Notes: generated by a model not told the origin, from the letters alone. 10,860 bases of DNA from Deltaproteobacteria bacterium (GCA_024280875.1 JAJRPH010000076.1:1-10860), one strand, 5' to 3'. Positions 1-7,031 are shown, numbered from the stretch's first letter. Made by a program: numbers and translations.

Positions 1-1
1 G

Positions 2-793
2 TCAACAGGTGAAGAGGTGCCTTTCCGGACAGTCGCTGAGGTGGATATGAAAAGGGGATATTCAACCATTGAGCGGGCCCAGCGGCTCAGGGTCATCAAG
101 GTCACTGCAGATATTGATGAAAAGCAGGCCAATGCCAATGAAATTCGCCAGGACGTGATTGATCGATTTTTACCGAATTTGCAGAATAAATATCCGGGCC
201 TGCGATTTACCATCGAAGGAGCCGGCAAAGAACAGCAGGAATCCTTAGCAGATGTAAAACGGGGATTTATCATTGCTCTGTTCTGTATTTACGCCCTGCT
301 GGCCGTGCCTTTTAAATCCTTTTCACAGCCGTTGATTGTCATGTCCGCCATTCCTTTCGGCATTGTCGGCGCCGTGTGGGGCCACCTTTTAATGGGGTTT
401 AACATCAGTATTATCAGCCTGTTCGGAATTGTCGGACTCTCCGGGGTGGTTGTCAACGATTCCCTGCTCCTGATCCACCGGGTCAACCGGCTGCGCAAGG
501 AAGGTGACAGCGCTCACAATGCGGTTGTCAAAGGCGGCATGGTAAGGTTTAGGGCCGTCATACTGACCTCTTTGACCACGTTTGCCGGATTGACACCCAT
601 GCTCTTGGAAAAAAGCATCCAGGCCCGTTTTTTAATTCCCATGGCCGTCAGTCTCGGGTTTGGCGTGATGTTTGCCACCGGGATTACCCTGCTGCTGATT
701 CCCAGCGGGTATATGATCTTAGATGATATTCATGTTGTCATGGAAAAAATAACAAAATGGTGGGCGGCACCGGAAAAAGACCAACGGATGTGA
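2..793 (+). CDS. RND efflux pump inner-membrane subunit, C-terminal part (5' end outside window)
   Basis: This is the C-terminal 263 residues of an AcrB/HAE1-type RND transporter, the proton-driven inner-membrane pump of a tripartite efflux system. The frame is open to the left edge, so the true start lies upstream; the GTG at 17 is internal. The visible part starts in the periplasmic porter domain (VPFRTVAEV, then STIERAQRLRVIKV), which matches the usual strand order before the last membrane bundle. Hydrophobic segments follow: one around GFIIALFCIYALL, two around PLIVMSAIPFGIVGAVWG and ISIISLFGIVGLSGVVV, and two in the final third. The motif GVVVNDSLLLI is the usual RND TM10 signature; the position of the AcrB proton-relay lysine is not a lysine here, as in many HAE1 relatives. 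The frame shows no lesion. Substrate cannot be told. The next gene downstream is a decayed adaptor of a different exporter type. Confidence 0.93.
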   Translation, partial: STGEEVPFRTVAEVDMKRGYSTIERAQRLRVIKVTADIDEKQANANEIRQDVIDRFLPNLQNKYPGLRFTIEGAGKEQQESLADVKRGFIIALFCIYALLAVPFKSFSQPLIVMSAIPFGIVGAVWGHLLMGFNISIISLFGIVGLSGVVVNDSLLLIHRVNRLRKEGDSAHNAVVKGGMVRFRAVILTSLTTFAGLTPMLLEKSIQARFLIPMAVSLGFGVMFATGITLLLIPSGYMILDDIHVVMEKITKWWAAPEKDQRM

Positions 794-850
794 CTCCGGG
801 CAGTCCATAAAAATTACAAGTGACGAGGATCTGAAGCAAACAAAAATAAA

Positions 851-855
851 AGGAG
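851..855 (+). promoter_or_regulatory. Orphan Shine-Dalgarno AGGAG in front of an ATA codon
   Basis: AGGAG is followed by exactly six bases and then ATA at 862, which opens a typical lipoprotein signal peptide in the same frame. The spacing is ideal for a start at 862, so the ATA most likely replaced an ATG. It supports the reading of the adaptor as a dead gene, unless ATA is used as a very weak start. Confidence 0.5.
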
Positions 856-861
856 CCCCCG

Positions 862-1186
862 ATAAAAATTCAAAAATATGGACGCGCTGTTTCGATGATA
901 CTACTGCTGTCGGTGATGCTTTGGAGTGTCAGTGTCGGGTGCAAGGACTAGCTGCCCCCGGATTTGAGGGTTCGGGGACCCTTGAGGCAACGGAAATTAC
1001 GGTCAGTGCCCTAAGCACCGGAACCATCCTGAAACTGACCAAAGATAAAGGGGATGAGGTCAAGAAACAGGATCTTTTGGCGGAAATAGACGTTGAAAAA
1101 CTCATTCTTCAGCGGGCACAGCTCGCAGCGGGTCTCAAGGAAATAGAAGCCGGCCGAATCGGATTTGGGCCGATGACAAAACCAAC
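862..1186 (+). pseudogene. HlyD-family periplasmic adaptor, broken (lost start, frameshift, 3' deletion)
   Basis: This is the remnant of a membrane-fusion (HlyD/YbhG-type) adaptor that would have linked an ABC exporter to the outer membrane. From 862 one frame gives IKIQKYGRAVSM, a hydrophobic stretch LLLSVMLWSVSV and then GCKD, which is a lipoprotein-type signal with a candidate lipidated Cys, before a TAG at 949-951. The body continues in another frame: GFEGSGTLEATEITVSA, TGTILKLTKDKGDEVKKQDLLAEID, then LILQRAQLAAGLKEIEAG. This is the first lipoyl-like half and the start of the coiled coil. Three lesions are visible: ATA in place of ATG behind a well-placed AGGAG, a frameshift near 943-955, and loss of the second half of the coiled coil, lipoyl domain and beta-barrel. 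The right boundary is approximate. A TTG at 921 could start a 97-residue product, but it would lack a signal peptide, so function is unlikely. Confidence 0.8.
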
Positions 1187-1912
1187 TTCGGATATGCCAT
1201 TAATATGGATTTAAAACATATCCGGCTGGGAATCTATGATTTGAGCCGGACGCCGGCCAGCCGGGCCTTGATTGAAACCATCAATGCCCGGATGCTGTAT
1301 AATCCAGACATGGAATCCGCCCAGTTTATTGTGCCCGGCATAGTGGCCCTGCTCCTGATAATGATCGGTGCCCTCCTGACCTCGGTGACCATCGCCAGTG
1401 AAAAGGAAACCGGCACCCTGGAACAGCTGATGGTGACTCCCCTCACCTACGGCCAGATTATTGCGGGAAAAACTATCCCGTTCGCCTTTCTCGGATTTAT
1501 GGAGATGGGCATTGCCATGACATTCGGCGTTTTGTGGTTTAAAATCCCCATTGTTGGCAGCCTGCCCCTGCTGGCTTTTCTGTCGGCAGCATTTATTCTG
1601 ACTTGTCTGGGACTGGGGATTTTCATATCCACCATGGTCAACACCCAGCAACAGGCCCTGTTCATCTCCTGGTTTTTTCTGGTCACGTTTATTCTGCTGA
1701 GCGGTTTTTTCTACCCTATTGAGAATATGCCCAAATGGGTACAAATTATTACACTGGTGAACCCGCTGCGTTATTTTATCGAGATCCTAAGGGAACTGTT
1801 TCTCAAAGGTGCCGGTTTAAATGTTCTGTGGCCGGAACTATTGTCCCTGATGGGACTCGGCACGACTATTTTTACTTTGGCGACTCTGCAGTTTCACAAG
1901 CGAAGCGCTTGA
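1187..1912 (+). pseudogene. ABC-2 type transport permease (YbhR/YhhJ-like), N-terminally truncated and internally deleted
   Basis: This encodes the membrane subunit of an ABC exporter of the ABC2_membrane_3 type. The recognisable part starts with FGYAINMDLKHIRLGIYD, which in this family directly follows the first membrane helix, so that helix and the cytoplasmic N-terminus are gone. It then runs through SRTPASRALIE and jumps straight to YNPDMESAQFIVPG. In the family these two blocks are normally separated by a large extracytoplasmic domain of about a hundred or more residues; here almost none is left, with the frame kept. The C-terminal half looks complete: a helix at FIVPGIVALLLIMIGALL, the cytoplasmic signature SEKETGTLEQLMVTP, four further helices, and NPLRYFIEILRELFLKG near the end. 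The first ATG in frame is at 1205, with no clear RBS. Adaptor sequence lies immediately upstream in another frame and no ATPase gene is left, so the locus is almost certainly dead. Confidence 0.78.
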
Positions 1913-2006
1913 CGGGTTATTTATGATTCAACTCGACCATGAGATCGAGATTATAAGAAAAACATGAAACGTAATAAAAAGTTTGATACAAATAAATAAT
2001 ATGATA

Positions 2007-2035
2007 TTGTTATTAGTTAAACGCTGTATTACAAT
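2007..2035 (+). promoter_or_regulatory. Putative sigma70-type promoter of the glycan cluster
   Basis: TTGTTA at 2007-2012, a 17-base spacer and TACAAT at 2030-2035 form a good promoter match, about 105 bases upstream of the first glycosyltransferase start. The surrounding region is AT-rich. A weaker alternative is TTGATA at 1983-1988 with TATTGT at 2005-2010. This is prediction from pattern only. Confidence 0.42.
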
Positions 2036-2042
2036 TTGTAAT
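2028..2042. promoter_or_regulatory. Perfect palindrome ATTACAA-T-TTGTAAT over the -10 box, possible operator
   Basis: The 15 bases form two perfect 7-base inverted arms around a single T. They overlap the putative -10 hexamer at 2030-2035, which is a classic place for a repressor operator. No regulator gene is in the window, and AT-rich palindromes also arise by chance. Confidence 0.33.
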
Positions 2043-2139
2043 TCTTCATACAATCTCCTGCGACTATTGGAATAAAGAGTATTCGATCAGGAAAAAATAG
2101 ACGCTATCACATTTACAGGATTGTTCCGGCGGGTGACTG

Positions 2140-3225
2140 ATGAAAATATGTTTGGTAAGTGTTGAGATTTTTGCATGGGGAAAATACGGCGGATTCGGAA
2201 GAGCGACGCGGACCATTGGCCGGGAGCTTGTAAAACGCGGAATTGAAGTATGCGCGGTTGTTCCCTTAAGAAACGGACAGAAGCCCGTTGAAAATTTAGA
2301 CGGCATTACCGTCTATGGATTTCCGCCATTCTTTCCGTGGCTGGCCCGAAAATTATTAAAAGATTGTAATGCAGATATCTATCATTCATGTGAACCCTCC
2401 TATACGACCTATCTTGCTTTAAAAGCCATGCCGCAAAAAAAACATATGGTGACTGTTCGAGACCCAAGAGATTCTATGGACTGGAAAATAGAGTTCAAGC
2501 ATCCCTCACATAACAAATTGCAGGTAATGACAAATTATTTGTTTGAAAACAATTTTTTAGTGCGACGATGCATTAAACAGATGGATGCTGTGTATACGGC
2601 TGCGCAGTGCTTGATTCCAAAAGTCCGATATATGTATAATTTACATTTTGATCCCGGTTTTTTACCAACACCTGTGACAATACACCAGGAAATTGATAAA
2701 GCCAAAACCCCTACGGTCTTTTACCTTTCCCGCCTGGACAGAAGAAAACGGCCTGCCTTATTTTTAGACCTTGCTGAAAAATTCCCACATGTAAAGTTTG
2801 TTGTTATGGGCCAGTCGCGGGACAAAAAATGGGAAGCATATCTAAAAAAGACATATGCTGATATCCCGAATTTAGAATTTATAGGATTTGTTGATCAATT
2901 CAGCTCAGATGATCACAGACGACTAATAAATCAGAGTTGGATTATGGTGAATACAGCCTATAGGGAGGGGCTGCCGAATGCTTTTTTGGAATCCACCGCT
3001 TCTAAATGCGCCATTCTCAGTCATGTGAATCCGGATGGTTTTGCTTCACAATTCGGATATCATGCGAAAAATAATAATTTTGCCGAAGGCCTCCGATTTC
3101 TACTGGAAAATAACCGGTGGCGTGAACGTGGAGAAAAGGGATACCAATATGTTCAAAAAATATTTGAAACGAATTCAGCAATAAAAAAACACATTGATAT
3201 TTATTCTCAGTTGATAAGACAATAG
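2140..3225 (+). CDS. GT4-family glycosyltransferase
   Basis: A 361-residue GT-B fold retaining glycosyltransferase, probably acting on a lipid-linked or growing surface glycan at the cytoplasmic membrane face. The N-terminal Rossmann domain shows a glycine-rich acceptor loop, KYGGFGRATRTIGREL (about residues 15-30), and KRGIEVCAVVP. The C-terminal nucleotide-sugar domain starts near residue 190 with TVFYLSRLDRRKRP, continues with VKFVVMGQ and LEFIGFVDQ, and has the E-x7-E motif in REGLPNAFLES (E276 and E284). Length is normal for the family and no signal peptide is seen. The ATG at 2140 has a weak GGCGGG six bases upstream and is the natural start (MKICLVSVEIFAWG). It is the first gene of the plus-strand cluster, preceded by a putative promoter and palindrome, and is followed 43 bases later by a sulfotransferase. 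Donor and acceptor sugars cannot be told from sequence. Confidence 0.9.
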   Translation: MKICLVSVEIFAWGKYGGFGRATRTIGRELVKRGIEVCAVVPLRNGQKPVENLDGITVYGFPPFFPWLARKLLKDCNADIYHSCEPSYTTYLALKAMPQKKHMVTVRDPRDSMDWKIEFKHPSHNKLQVMTNYLFENNFLVRRCIKQMDAVYTAAQCLIPKVRYMYNLHFDPGFLPTPVTIHQEIDKAKTPTVFYLSRLDRRKRPALFLDLAEKFPHVKFVVMGQSRDKKWEAYLKKTYADIPNLEFIGFVDQFSSDDHRRLINQSWIMVNTAYREGLPNAFLESTASKCAILSHVNPDGFASQFGYHAKNNNFAEGLRFLLENNRWRERGEKGYQYVQKIFETNSAIKKHIDIYSQLIRQ

Positions 3226-3268
3226 ATATTTCTTAATTTATTCAAAATATGCCCTTTTTGAGGCCAAT

Positions 3269-4165
3269 ATGAATTGTAAAAAGGCTGATTTCAAAATTAA
3301 TTTCGTAGGGATCGGAGCGGCAAAATCTGGGACCACATGGCTTGCAAACCGCTTAAAGAATCATCCGGATATTTGTTTGAGCGAACCCAAGGAGGTTAAT
3401 TATTTTAACACGACCCCCCCAATGGCGGATCGCTATTTATATGGAAGAAGTGAAAACCCTAACCGAAAACGATCCATTAAATGGTATAAAGACCATTTCC
3501 GTCATTGCCAATCCGGTAAACTGATTGGGGAATTTTCTCCCATCTATCTTTCTGACGAAAAAGCTCCCGGGAATATTAATGCGAATTTTCCAGATATAAA
3601 AATACTGCTCTGTCTCAGAAATCCTGTCGAGAGAGCATATTCACATTACTGGATGTACCGGAATTATTTTAAAGTTGAGCATCGATCGTTTGAACAAGCC
3701 ATTAAAGAGGAACCTTATTACATTGAAACCGGAAAGTACTATAAGCATCTCAATCATTATTTGATTTTTTTTGATAAAAAACAAATCAAAATAATTTTTC
3801 ATGATGACATAAGGGAACATCCCGGGAAAGTATTGTGCTCGGTTTTTAATTTTCTGAATGTAAGTCAGATTATTAACCCAAAAACCTTGTATCTAATGGA
3901 TAATACTGCAAAACGAATGCGCAGTCAAACAGTTGTTAAATTGATGGATACGACATCCCGCTTGCTTATTCATGCCAGACTTATGTGGTTACATGAAATA
4001 ATCAAGAAATTGGGCATATCCCGACTTGTCATGACCCTGAATAAAATAGATGCGTCTCCACCGCCAATGAACCGGGAATCGAGGTTGTTTTTGCAAAATT
4101 TTTATAAAGAGGACATCAATAATTTATCTTTATTGCTTAATAAAGATCTTTCTCATTGGCAATAA
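3269..4165 (+). CDS. PAPS-dependent sulfotransferase (Sulfotransfer_1/NDST-like)
   Basis: A 298-residue sulfotransferase that would move a sulfuryl group from 3'-phosphoadenylyl sulfate to a hydroxyl or amino group, here probably on a sugar of the locus's glycan. The 5'-phosphosulfate-binding loop is GAAKSGTTWLANRL near residues 17-29, with the family lysine and GTT. The 3'-phosphate-binding motif is LRNPVERAYSHYW at about 116-128, including the expected Arg and Ser. GEFSPIYL (about 87-94) and GKYYKHLNHYLIFFDKKQI (about 155-173) are typical of bacterial and heparan-type sulfotransferases. The C-terminus, NLSLLLNKDLSHWQ, looks complete. The ATG at 3269 has GAGG five bases upstream. It follows a GT4 gene in the same direction and converges on a minus-strand GT2, with 75 bases between and no convincing terminator. 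Placement in a glycosyltransferase cluster favours a sulfated polysaccharide over a small-molecule substrate. Confidence 0.9.
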   Translation: MNCKKADFKINFVGIGAAKSGTTWLANRLKNHPDICLSEPKEVNYFNTTPPMADRYLYGRSENPNRKRSIKWYKDHFRHCQSGKLIGEFSPIYLSDEKAPGNINANFPDIKILLCLRNPVERAYSHYWMYRNYFKVEHRSFEQAIKEEPYYIETGKYYKHLNHYLIFFDKKQIKIIFHDDIREHPGKVLCSVFNFLNVSQIINPKTLYLMDNTAKRMRSQTVVKLMDTTSRLLIHARLMWLHEIIKKLGISRLVMTLNKIDASPPPMNRESRLFLQNFYKEDINNLSLLLNKDLSHWQ

Positions 4166-4240
4166 TACAAGTTGACGTTAAAGAAGAGTGAACCTGCTGT
4201 GTAAAATACAACATACCCACAGTTAAAAATTGCAATTCAT

Positions 4241-5101
4241 TTATTCTGGATATTTAAATTTCTTGCACCAGGCGTATAAGAATCCAAGGGATTGGATTTT
4301 CTCTCCAATCCAGAAAGTAATGAAGTATTTAACAGATGAGAAACTGTTCACATCAAACGGCCCAATTATTTTTTTGTATAATATCCGTATCCATTTCATG
4401 ATATGGAAGGAATTTGTTTCATTTTTCCATAAAAGGCTCTTGTCCGGAACTTCACCAAAGTCCGAGTGTTTATGAATCCGATAAAGAATTCCGATACCAA
4501 CTCCTCTATAAAATTGAAATTTCAAAAATTTTAAAGGGGACATTTTTTTCAGGTGAGTGATCCTGTTATCAATGAAAACAAGCTTATGCCCTCTTTTTTT
4601 CAATCTAAATGACAGATCGGTATCTTCACAGGCATAATGTCCAAAAATTTGATTAAAAACGAATCCATCATCCATAAAGCATTCTGCAAGACTTGCCCGT
4701 CGATAAATAATATTCCCCCCAGTACCGACAAATCCAGCAGGATTTATTTGAGTGCTTACGGGAAACTTCCGGCGACGCCTGATTTCGTTTAAAAAGGGAT
4801 CTGTTTCAGTATAATGACTGCTGACCATTGCTGCATCATACTTATCCATAGCAACAATCATCCGTTCAAGCCAGTCTTTGCCGGGAACACAATCATCATC
4901 TATAAATGCGATCAAATCTCCCTTTGCTTTCGCAATGCCTTCATTTCTCGCCCAACATGGGCCGCGCCGGTATTTGTCTATAATAACAATCAGTTCATCA
5001 GGCGGGCGCGTTTGGGATTTTATGGCTGCTTTTGTAAGTGCCAAAGTTTCGCGACCTATAGTTGGAATAACCAGTGAAACAAAATTTGAATCAGCTTTCA
5101 T
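4241..5101 (-). CDS. GT2-family glycosyltransferase
   Basis: A 286-residue GT-A fold inverting glycosyltransferase, likely cytoplasmic. The domain starts at VSLVIPTIGRETL (residues 8-20). DELIVIIDK and ARNEGIAKAKGDLIAFIDDDCVP carry the metal- and nucleotide-binding aspartates (DDD at about 68-70). GFVGTGGNIIYRR (about 123-135) and HYACEDTDLSFRLKKRG (about 155-171) follow; the ED in the latter corresponds to the usual catalytic-base region. A basic, hydrophobic C-terminal third (LKFLKFQFYRGVGIGILYRIH) may sit on the membrane. The ATG is preceded by GGAAAG eight bases upstream on the minus strand. It is the second gene of a two-gene minus-strand unit, 68 bases after a GT4, and runs against the surrounding plus-strand genes. 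The sugar is unknown. Confidence 0.9.
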   Translation of the reverse strand: MKADSNFVSLVIPTIGRETLALTKAAIKSQTRPPDELIVIIDKYRRGPCWARNEGIAKAKGDLIAFIDDDCVPGKDWLERMIVAMDKYDAAMVSSHYTETDPFLNEIRRRRKFPVSTQINPAGFVGTGGNIIYRRASLAECFMDDGFVFNQIFGHYACEDTDLSFRLKKRGHKLVFIDNRITHLKKMSPLKFLKFQFYRGVGIGILYRIHKHSDFGEVPDKSLLWKNETNSFHIMKWIRILYKKIIGPFDVNSFSSVKYFITFWIGEKIQSLGFLYAWCKKFKYPE

Positions 5102-5169
5102 ATTCGAATCTTTCCACAGCCCTAAATCCTTATTTTAATTGTTTTGAATTTCAAAAAATTATATCAAGA

Positions 5170-6309
5170 TTAATCTATCAATTTATATTTGTGAAGCTCA
5201 ACAGCCCTTTCATAGACATTGACATATCTTTTGGCAACAGCTTTCCAGGTAAATCTCTCATCCAGGCGTGTTCTGGCCTTTTCACCTGATCGTTTACACA
5301 GCAATGGGGTTTCCATGTATTTGAACAGCGCATTTCTGAGCCCAGAGACATCCCCAGGCTTTGTCAGAAGCGCGGTATTGCCGACGACTTCTTCACAGCC
5401 TGTATTACGAGTCGTAATGATTGCCATACCGGCATCCATTGCTTCTAAGAGTACGATCGGAAAATTGTCAGATTCAGACGGGAATACAAATATCTTTGAT
5501 GTCTCCATCAACTCCCTGAATTGTGCAGAGTTATTTTCTAAAAACCCATGGAATTGAATACGGGTTGATATTGATTTGGCCTTATGCTTCAGGTTCTTAA
5601 GATAAGGGCCGTCTCCAACAATATGAATCTCATGATCAAGCGCCAACCCATCAATGGCCTTGAGGAAATGCTGGACTCCTTTTCGTTTAAACATACGGGT
5701 GACAATCAGAATTTTGTCCGATTTAAGCCTGTCTGATCGAAATCGCCCCGGTTGAAATCCATTGGGTATAATAACTGTGTTAGCCTCAGGCATGGTATTC
5801 TTTAAAAGGTCTTCAAGAAATTGACTGAGACAGATTACCTGACTGCATGATCGAAGGATCGTTTTCCACAGGGGTCGCAGTATTTTATGCATCACAATAA
5901 ACCGGTCTGGATTAAATCCGGGCACATCCGATCCGTGTGTTGTGATGACATAAGGAATCCCGGTAAATTTTGACACCAGATAAGCTAAAATCCCGTCCGG
6001 AAAAACAAAATGGGTGTGGATAATATCATAGGAAGTTCCTGAGGTCATCGCCAGCGCTTTCGGCAACGCCGTAAAAAGATAGCTCATCATTTCATGAGGG
6101 TGACAGACTACCGGGCTATTGCGAATACATGCCACTCTATTTATTGAAAAATTGCCTGCCCTCTCAAACGCTGGCAACCCTTTATATTTCATAGTCAACA
6201 GGTCAACGGCGTGGCCCATATTCACTAACTGGTTTGCCAACCCGGAAACTACGTGTCCGCCACCACCACCGAGGGGTGGATATTCATAGCACAGTTTCAG
6301 GATCTTCAA
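5170..6309 (-). CDS. GT4-family glycosyltransferase, TTG start
   Basis: A 379-residue GT-B fold glycosyltransferase. The N-terminal domain begins MKILKLCYEYPPLGGGGGHVV with an extended glycine loop, then IIHTHFVFPDG and YVITTHGSDVPGF (about 120-132). The donor domain starts near residue 200 with ILIVTRMFKRKGVQHFLKAI, then HIVGDGPYLKNL, IQFHGFL and PSESDNFPIVLLEAM (about 278-291). In the last motif the first acid of the usual E-x7-E is Asp (D281...E289), the 'SDNFP' variant known among bacterial GT4 enzymes, so activity is still expected. The start codon is TTG at 6309; AGGAG (complement of 6320-6324) lies ten bases upstream and no ATG or GTG fits better. It leads a two-gene minus-strand unit with the GT2 at 5101-4241, which opposes the rest of the cluster and abuts gene remnants upstream. 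Confidence 0.9.
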   Translation of the reverse strand: MKILKLCYEYPPLGGGGGHVVSGLANQLVNMGHAVDLLTMKYKGLPAFERAGNFSINRVACIRNSPVVCHPHEMMSYLFTALPKALAMTSGTSYDIIHTHFVFPDGILAYLVSKFTGIPYVITTHGSDVPGFNPDRFIVMHKILRPLWKTILRSCSQVICLSQFLEDLLKNTMPEANTVIIPNGFQPGRFRSDRLKSDKILIVTRMFKRKGVQHFLKAIDGLALDHEIHIVGDGPYLKNLKHKAKSISTRIQFHGFLENNSAQFRELMETSKIFVFPSESDNFPIVLLEAMDAGMAIITTRNTGCEEVVGNTALLTKPGDVSGLRNALFKYMETPLLCKRSGEKARTRLDERFTWKAVAKRYVNVYERAVELHKYKLID

Positions 6310-6319
6310 AAACTATCGT

Positions 6320-6324
6320 CTCCT
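6320..6324 (-). promoter_or_regulatory. Shine-Dalgarno AGGAG deciding the TTG start of the minus-strand GT4
   Basis: The minus strand reads AGGAG here, ten bases before TTG at 6309. The product from that TTG starts exactly at the expected GT4 N-terminus (MKILKLCYEYPP), so the site supports the unusual start codon. Confidence 0.55.
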
Positions 6325-6390
6325 ATTAACAAAATGGAAAAACACTTTCCGCAAAATATTTTTTTGCTTTTGACAAATCCTATCCTGTTT

Positions 6391-6419
6391 ATTATATCCA
6401 AAACCATCTAAAAATAAAG
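6391..6419 (-). promoter_or_regulatory. Possible minus-strand promoter (-10 TATAAT)
   Basis: The complement of 6391-6396 is a consensus TATAAT, about 82 bases upstream of the minus-strand GT4 start. The -35 match is poor (TTTATT or CTTTAT 16-17 bases upstream). It could drive the two-gene inverted unit, but is a weak prediction. Confidence 0.28.
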
Positions 6420-6424
6420 GATAA

Positions 6425-6664
6425 AAACTCCTGCTGGATAAGTACAGTACTTGTATTTTACCGTTTACAACGATCAGTTTTAATGCCAACGGGAATATTG
6501 TGCCCTGCTGCCGGGTATTTGATGATGAAATAATTCAGTTTGGCAATATTGATTCCGGATTGAAAAGCACCTATTATTCTAACGGATTCAACAGGATCCG
6601 GTCAACTTTTTATAAAAAAATGCCTCCATTTTGCGAAGGCTGTCCTCATTACCGGAATTTATAA
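6425..6664 (+). pseudogene. Radical SAM/SPASM protein, C-terminal fragment only
   Basis: A 79-codon open stretch with no start codon, bounded by TAA at 6422-6424 and TAA at 6662-6664, is the C-terminal SPASM domain of a radical SAM enzyme. Cysteines that would bind an auxiliary iron-sulfur cluster are preserved: a first Cys in STCILPFTTISFNANGN, CC in IVPCCRVFDDEIIQFGNI, and two in PFCEGCPHYRNL. The spacing C-x12-G-x4-C matches the SPASM consensus, and FGNI followed by an Arg-rich segment is also typical. The radical SAM core with CxxxCxxC is absent, and no N-terminal piece is found elsewhere in the window. Such proteins are frequent in surface-glycan loci, where their substrates are often unknown. 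The left boundary falls about 115 bases from the minus-strand GT4 start, so the core was probably lost when that block arrived. Confidence 0.8.
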
Positions 6665-6776
6665 AGACCGATGATCAGGCCTGTTTTTTTGTTCAACAGT
6701 TGTATAAACATTTTAATCCGTGTAACCGATTTTCTCTTGCTCAAGAAGAAAAAAATGAACCAAAAGAGAATACTGA

Positions 6777-7031
6777 TATTTTGCCTTTGGCAGGACATGT
6801 ATCGTATCAGCGGTGGGATCTATTCCCGAAATTGTCAAAACCGGTGAAAACGGACTGCTGGTTCCCCCGGGAAATGCCAATGAACTGGCTGAAAAAATGA
6901 TAAAACTGGCAAACGATGACTACTTGAGGCAGAATCTGGAAAAAGGCGCATTAAAAACGTCCGAAGGTATCAATTGGGAATATCGGGAAAAAGTCTTCAA
7001 AATTGCAACAAAAGCTTATTGTGAGAATTAA
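6777..7031 (+). pseudogene. GT4-family glycosyltransferase, C-terminal fragment
   Basis: An 84-residue open stretch following a TGA at 6774-6776 encodes the end of a GT-B glycosyltransferase: GRTCIVSAVGSIPEIVKTGE, NGLLVPPGNANELAEKMIKLAND and a helical tail ending EKVFKIATKAYCEN. This is the segment just after the E-x7-E motif; the motif itself and the whole N-terminal domain are missing. A GTG at 6813 could start 72 residues, but these could not bind donor and acceptor. In another frame, ATG at 6755 begins MNQKRILIF, which resembles the first strand of a GT4, so the gene may have suffered a large internal deletion between start and C-terminus. The stop lies three bases before the ATG of the next GT2, so this reading frame was probably once translationally coupled to it. 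Confidence 0.78.

Noticed and set aside
1211..1744. Long minus-strand reading frame of 177 codons
   Set aside because: It lies entirely opposite the ABC-2 permease, whose forward translation shows clear membrane helices and family motifs; the reverse product is His/Gln/Gly-rich without family features.
1932..1949. Hairpin CTCGA...TCGAG after the permease as a terminator
   Set aside because: The stem is only five base pairs with an eight-base loop and no T-run follows on the plus strand.
4197..4222. CTGTG...CACAG stem between the convergent sulfotransferase and GT2 genes as a bidirectional terminator
   Set aside because: The loop is 16 bases, the stem is short and there is no T-run on either side.
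4230..5289. Several plus-strand frames opposite the minus-strand GT2 and GT4 genes
   Set aside because: They are antisense to two well-supported glycosyltransferases and show no family motifs.
6631..6900. Plus-strand frame of 89 codons over the remnant region
   Set aside because: It overlaps the ends of both the SPASM fragment and the GT4 fragment in the wrong frame, and its product resembles no protein family.
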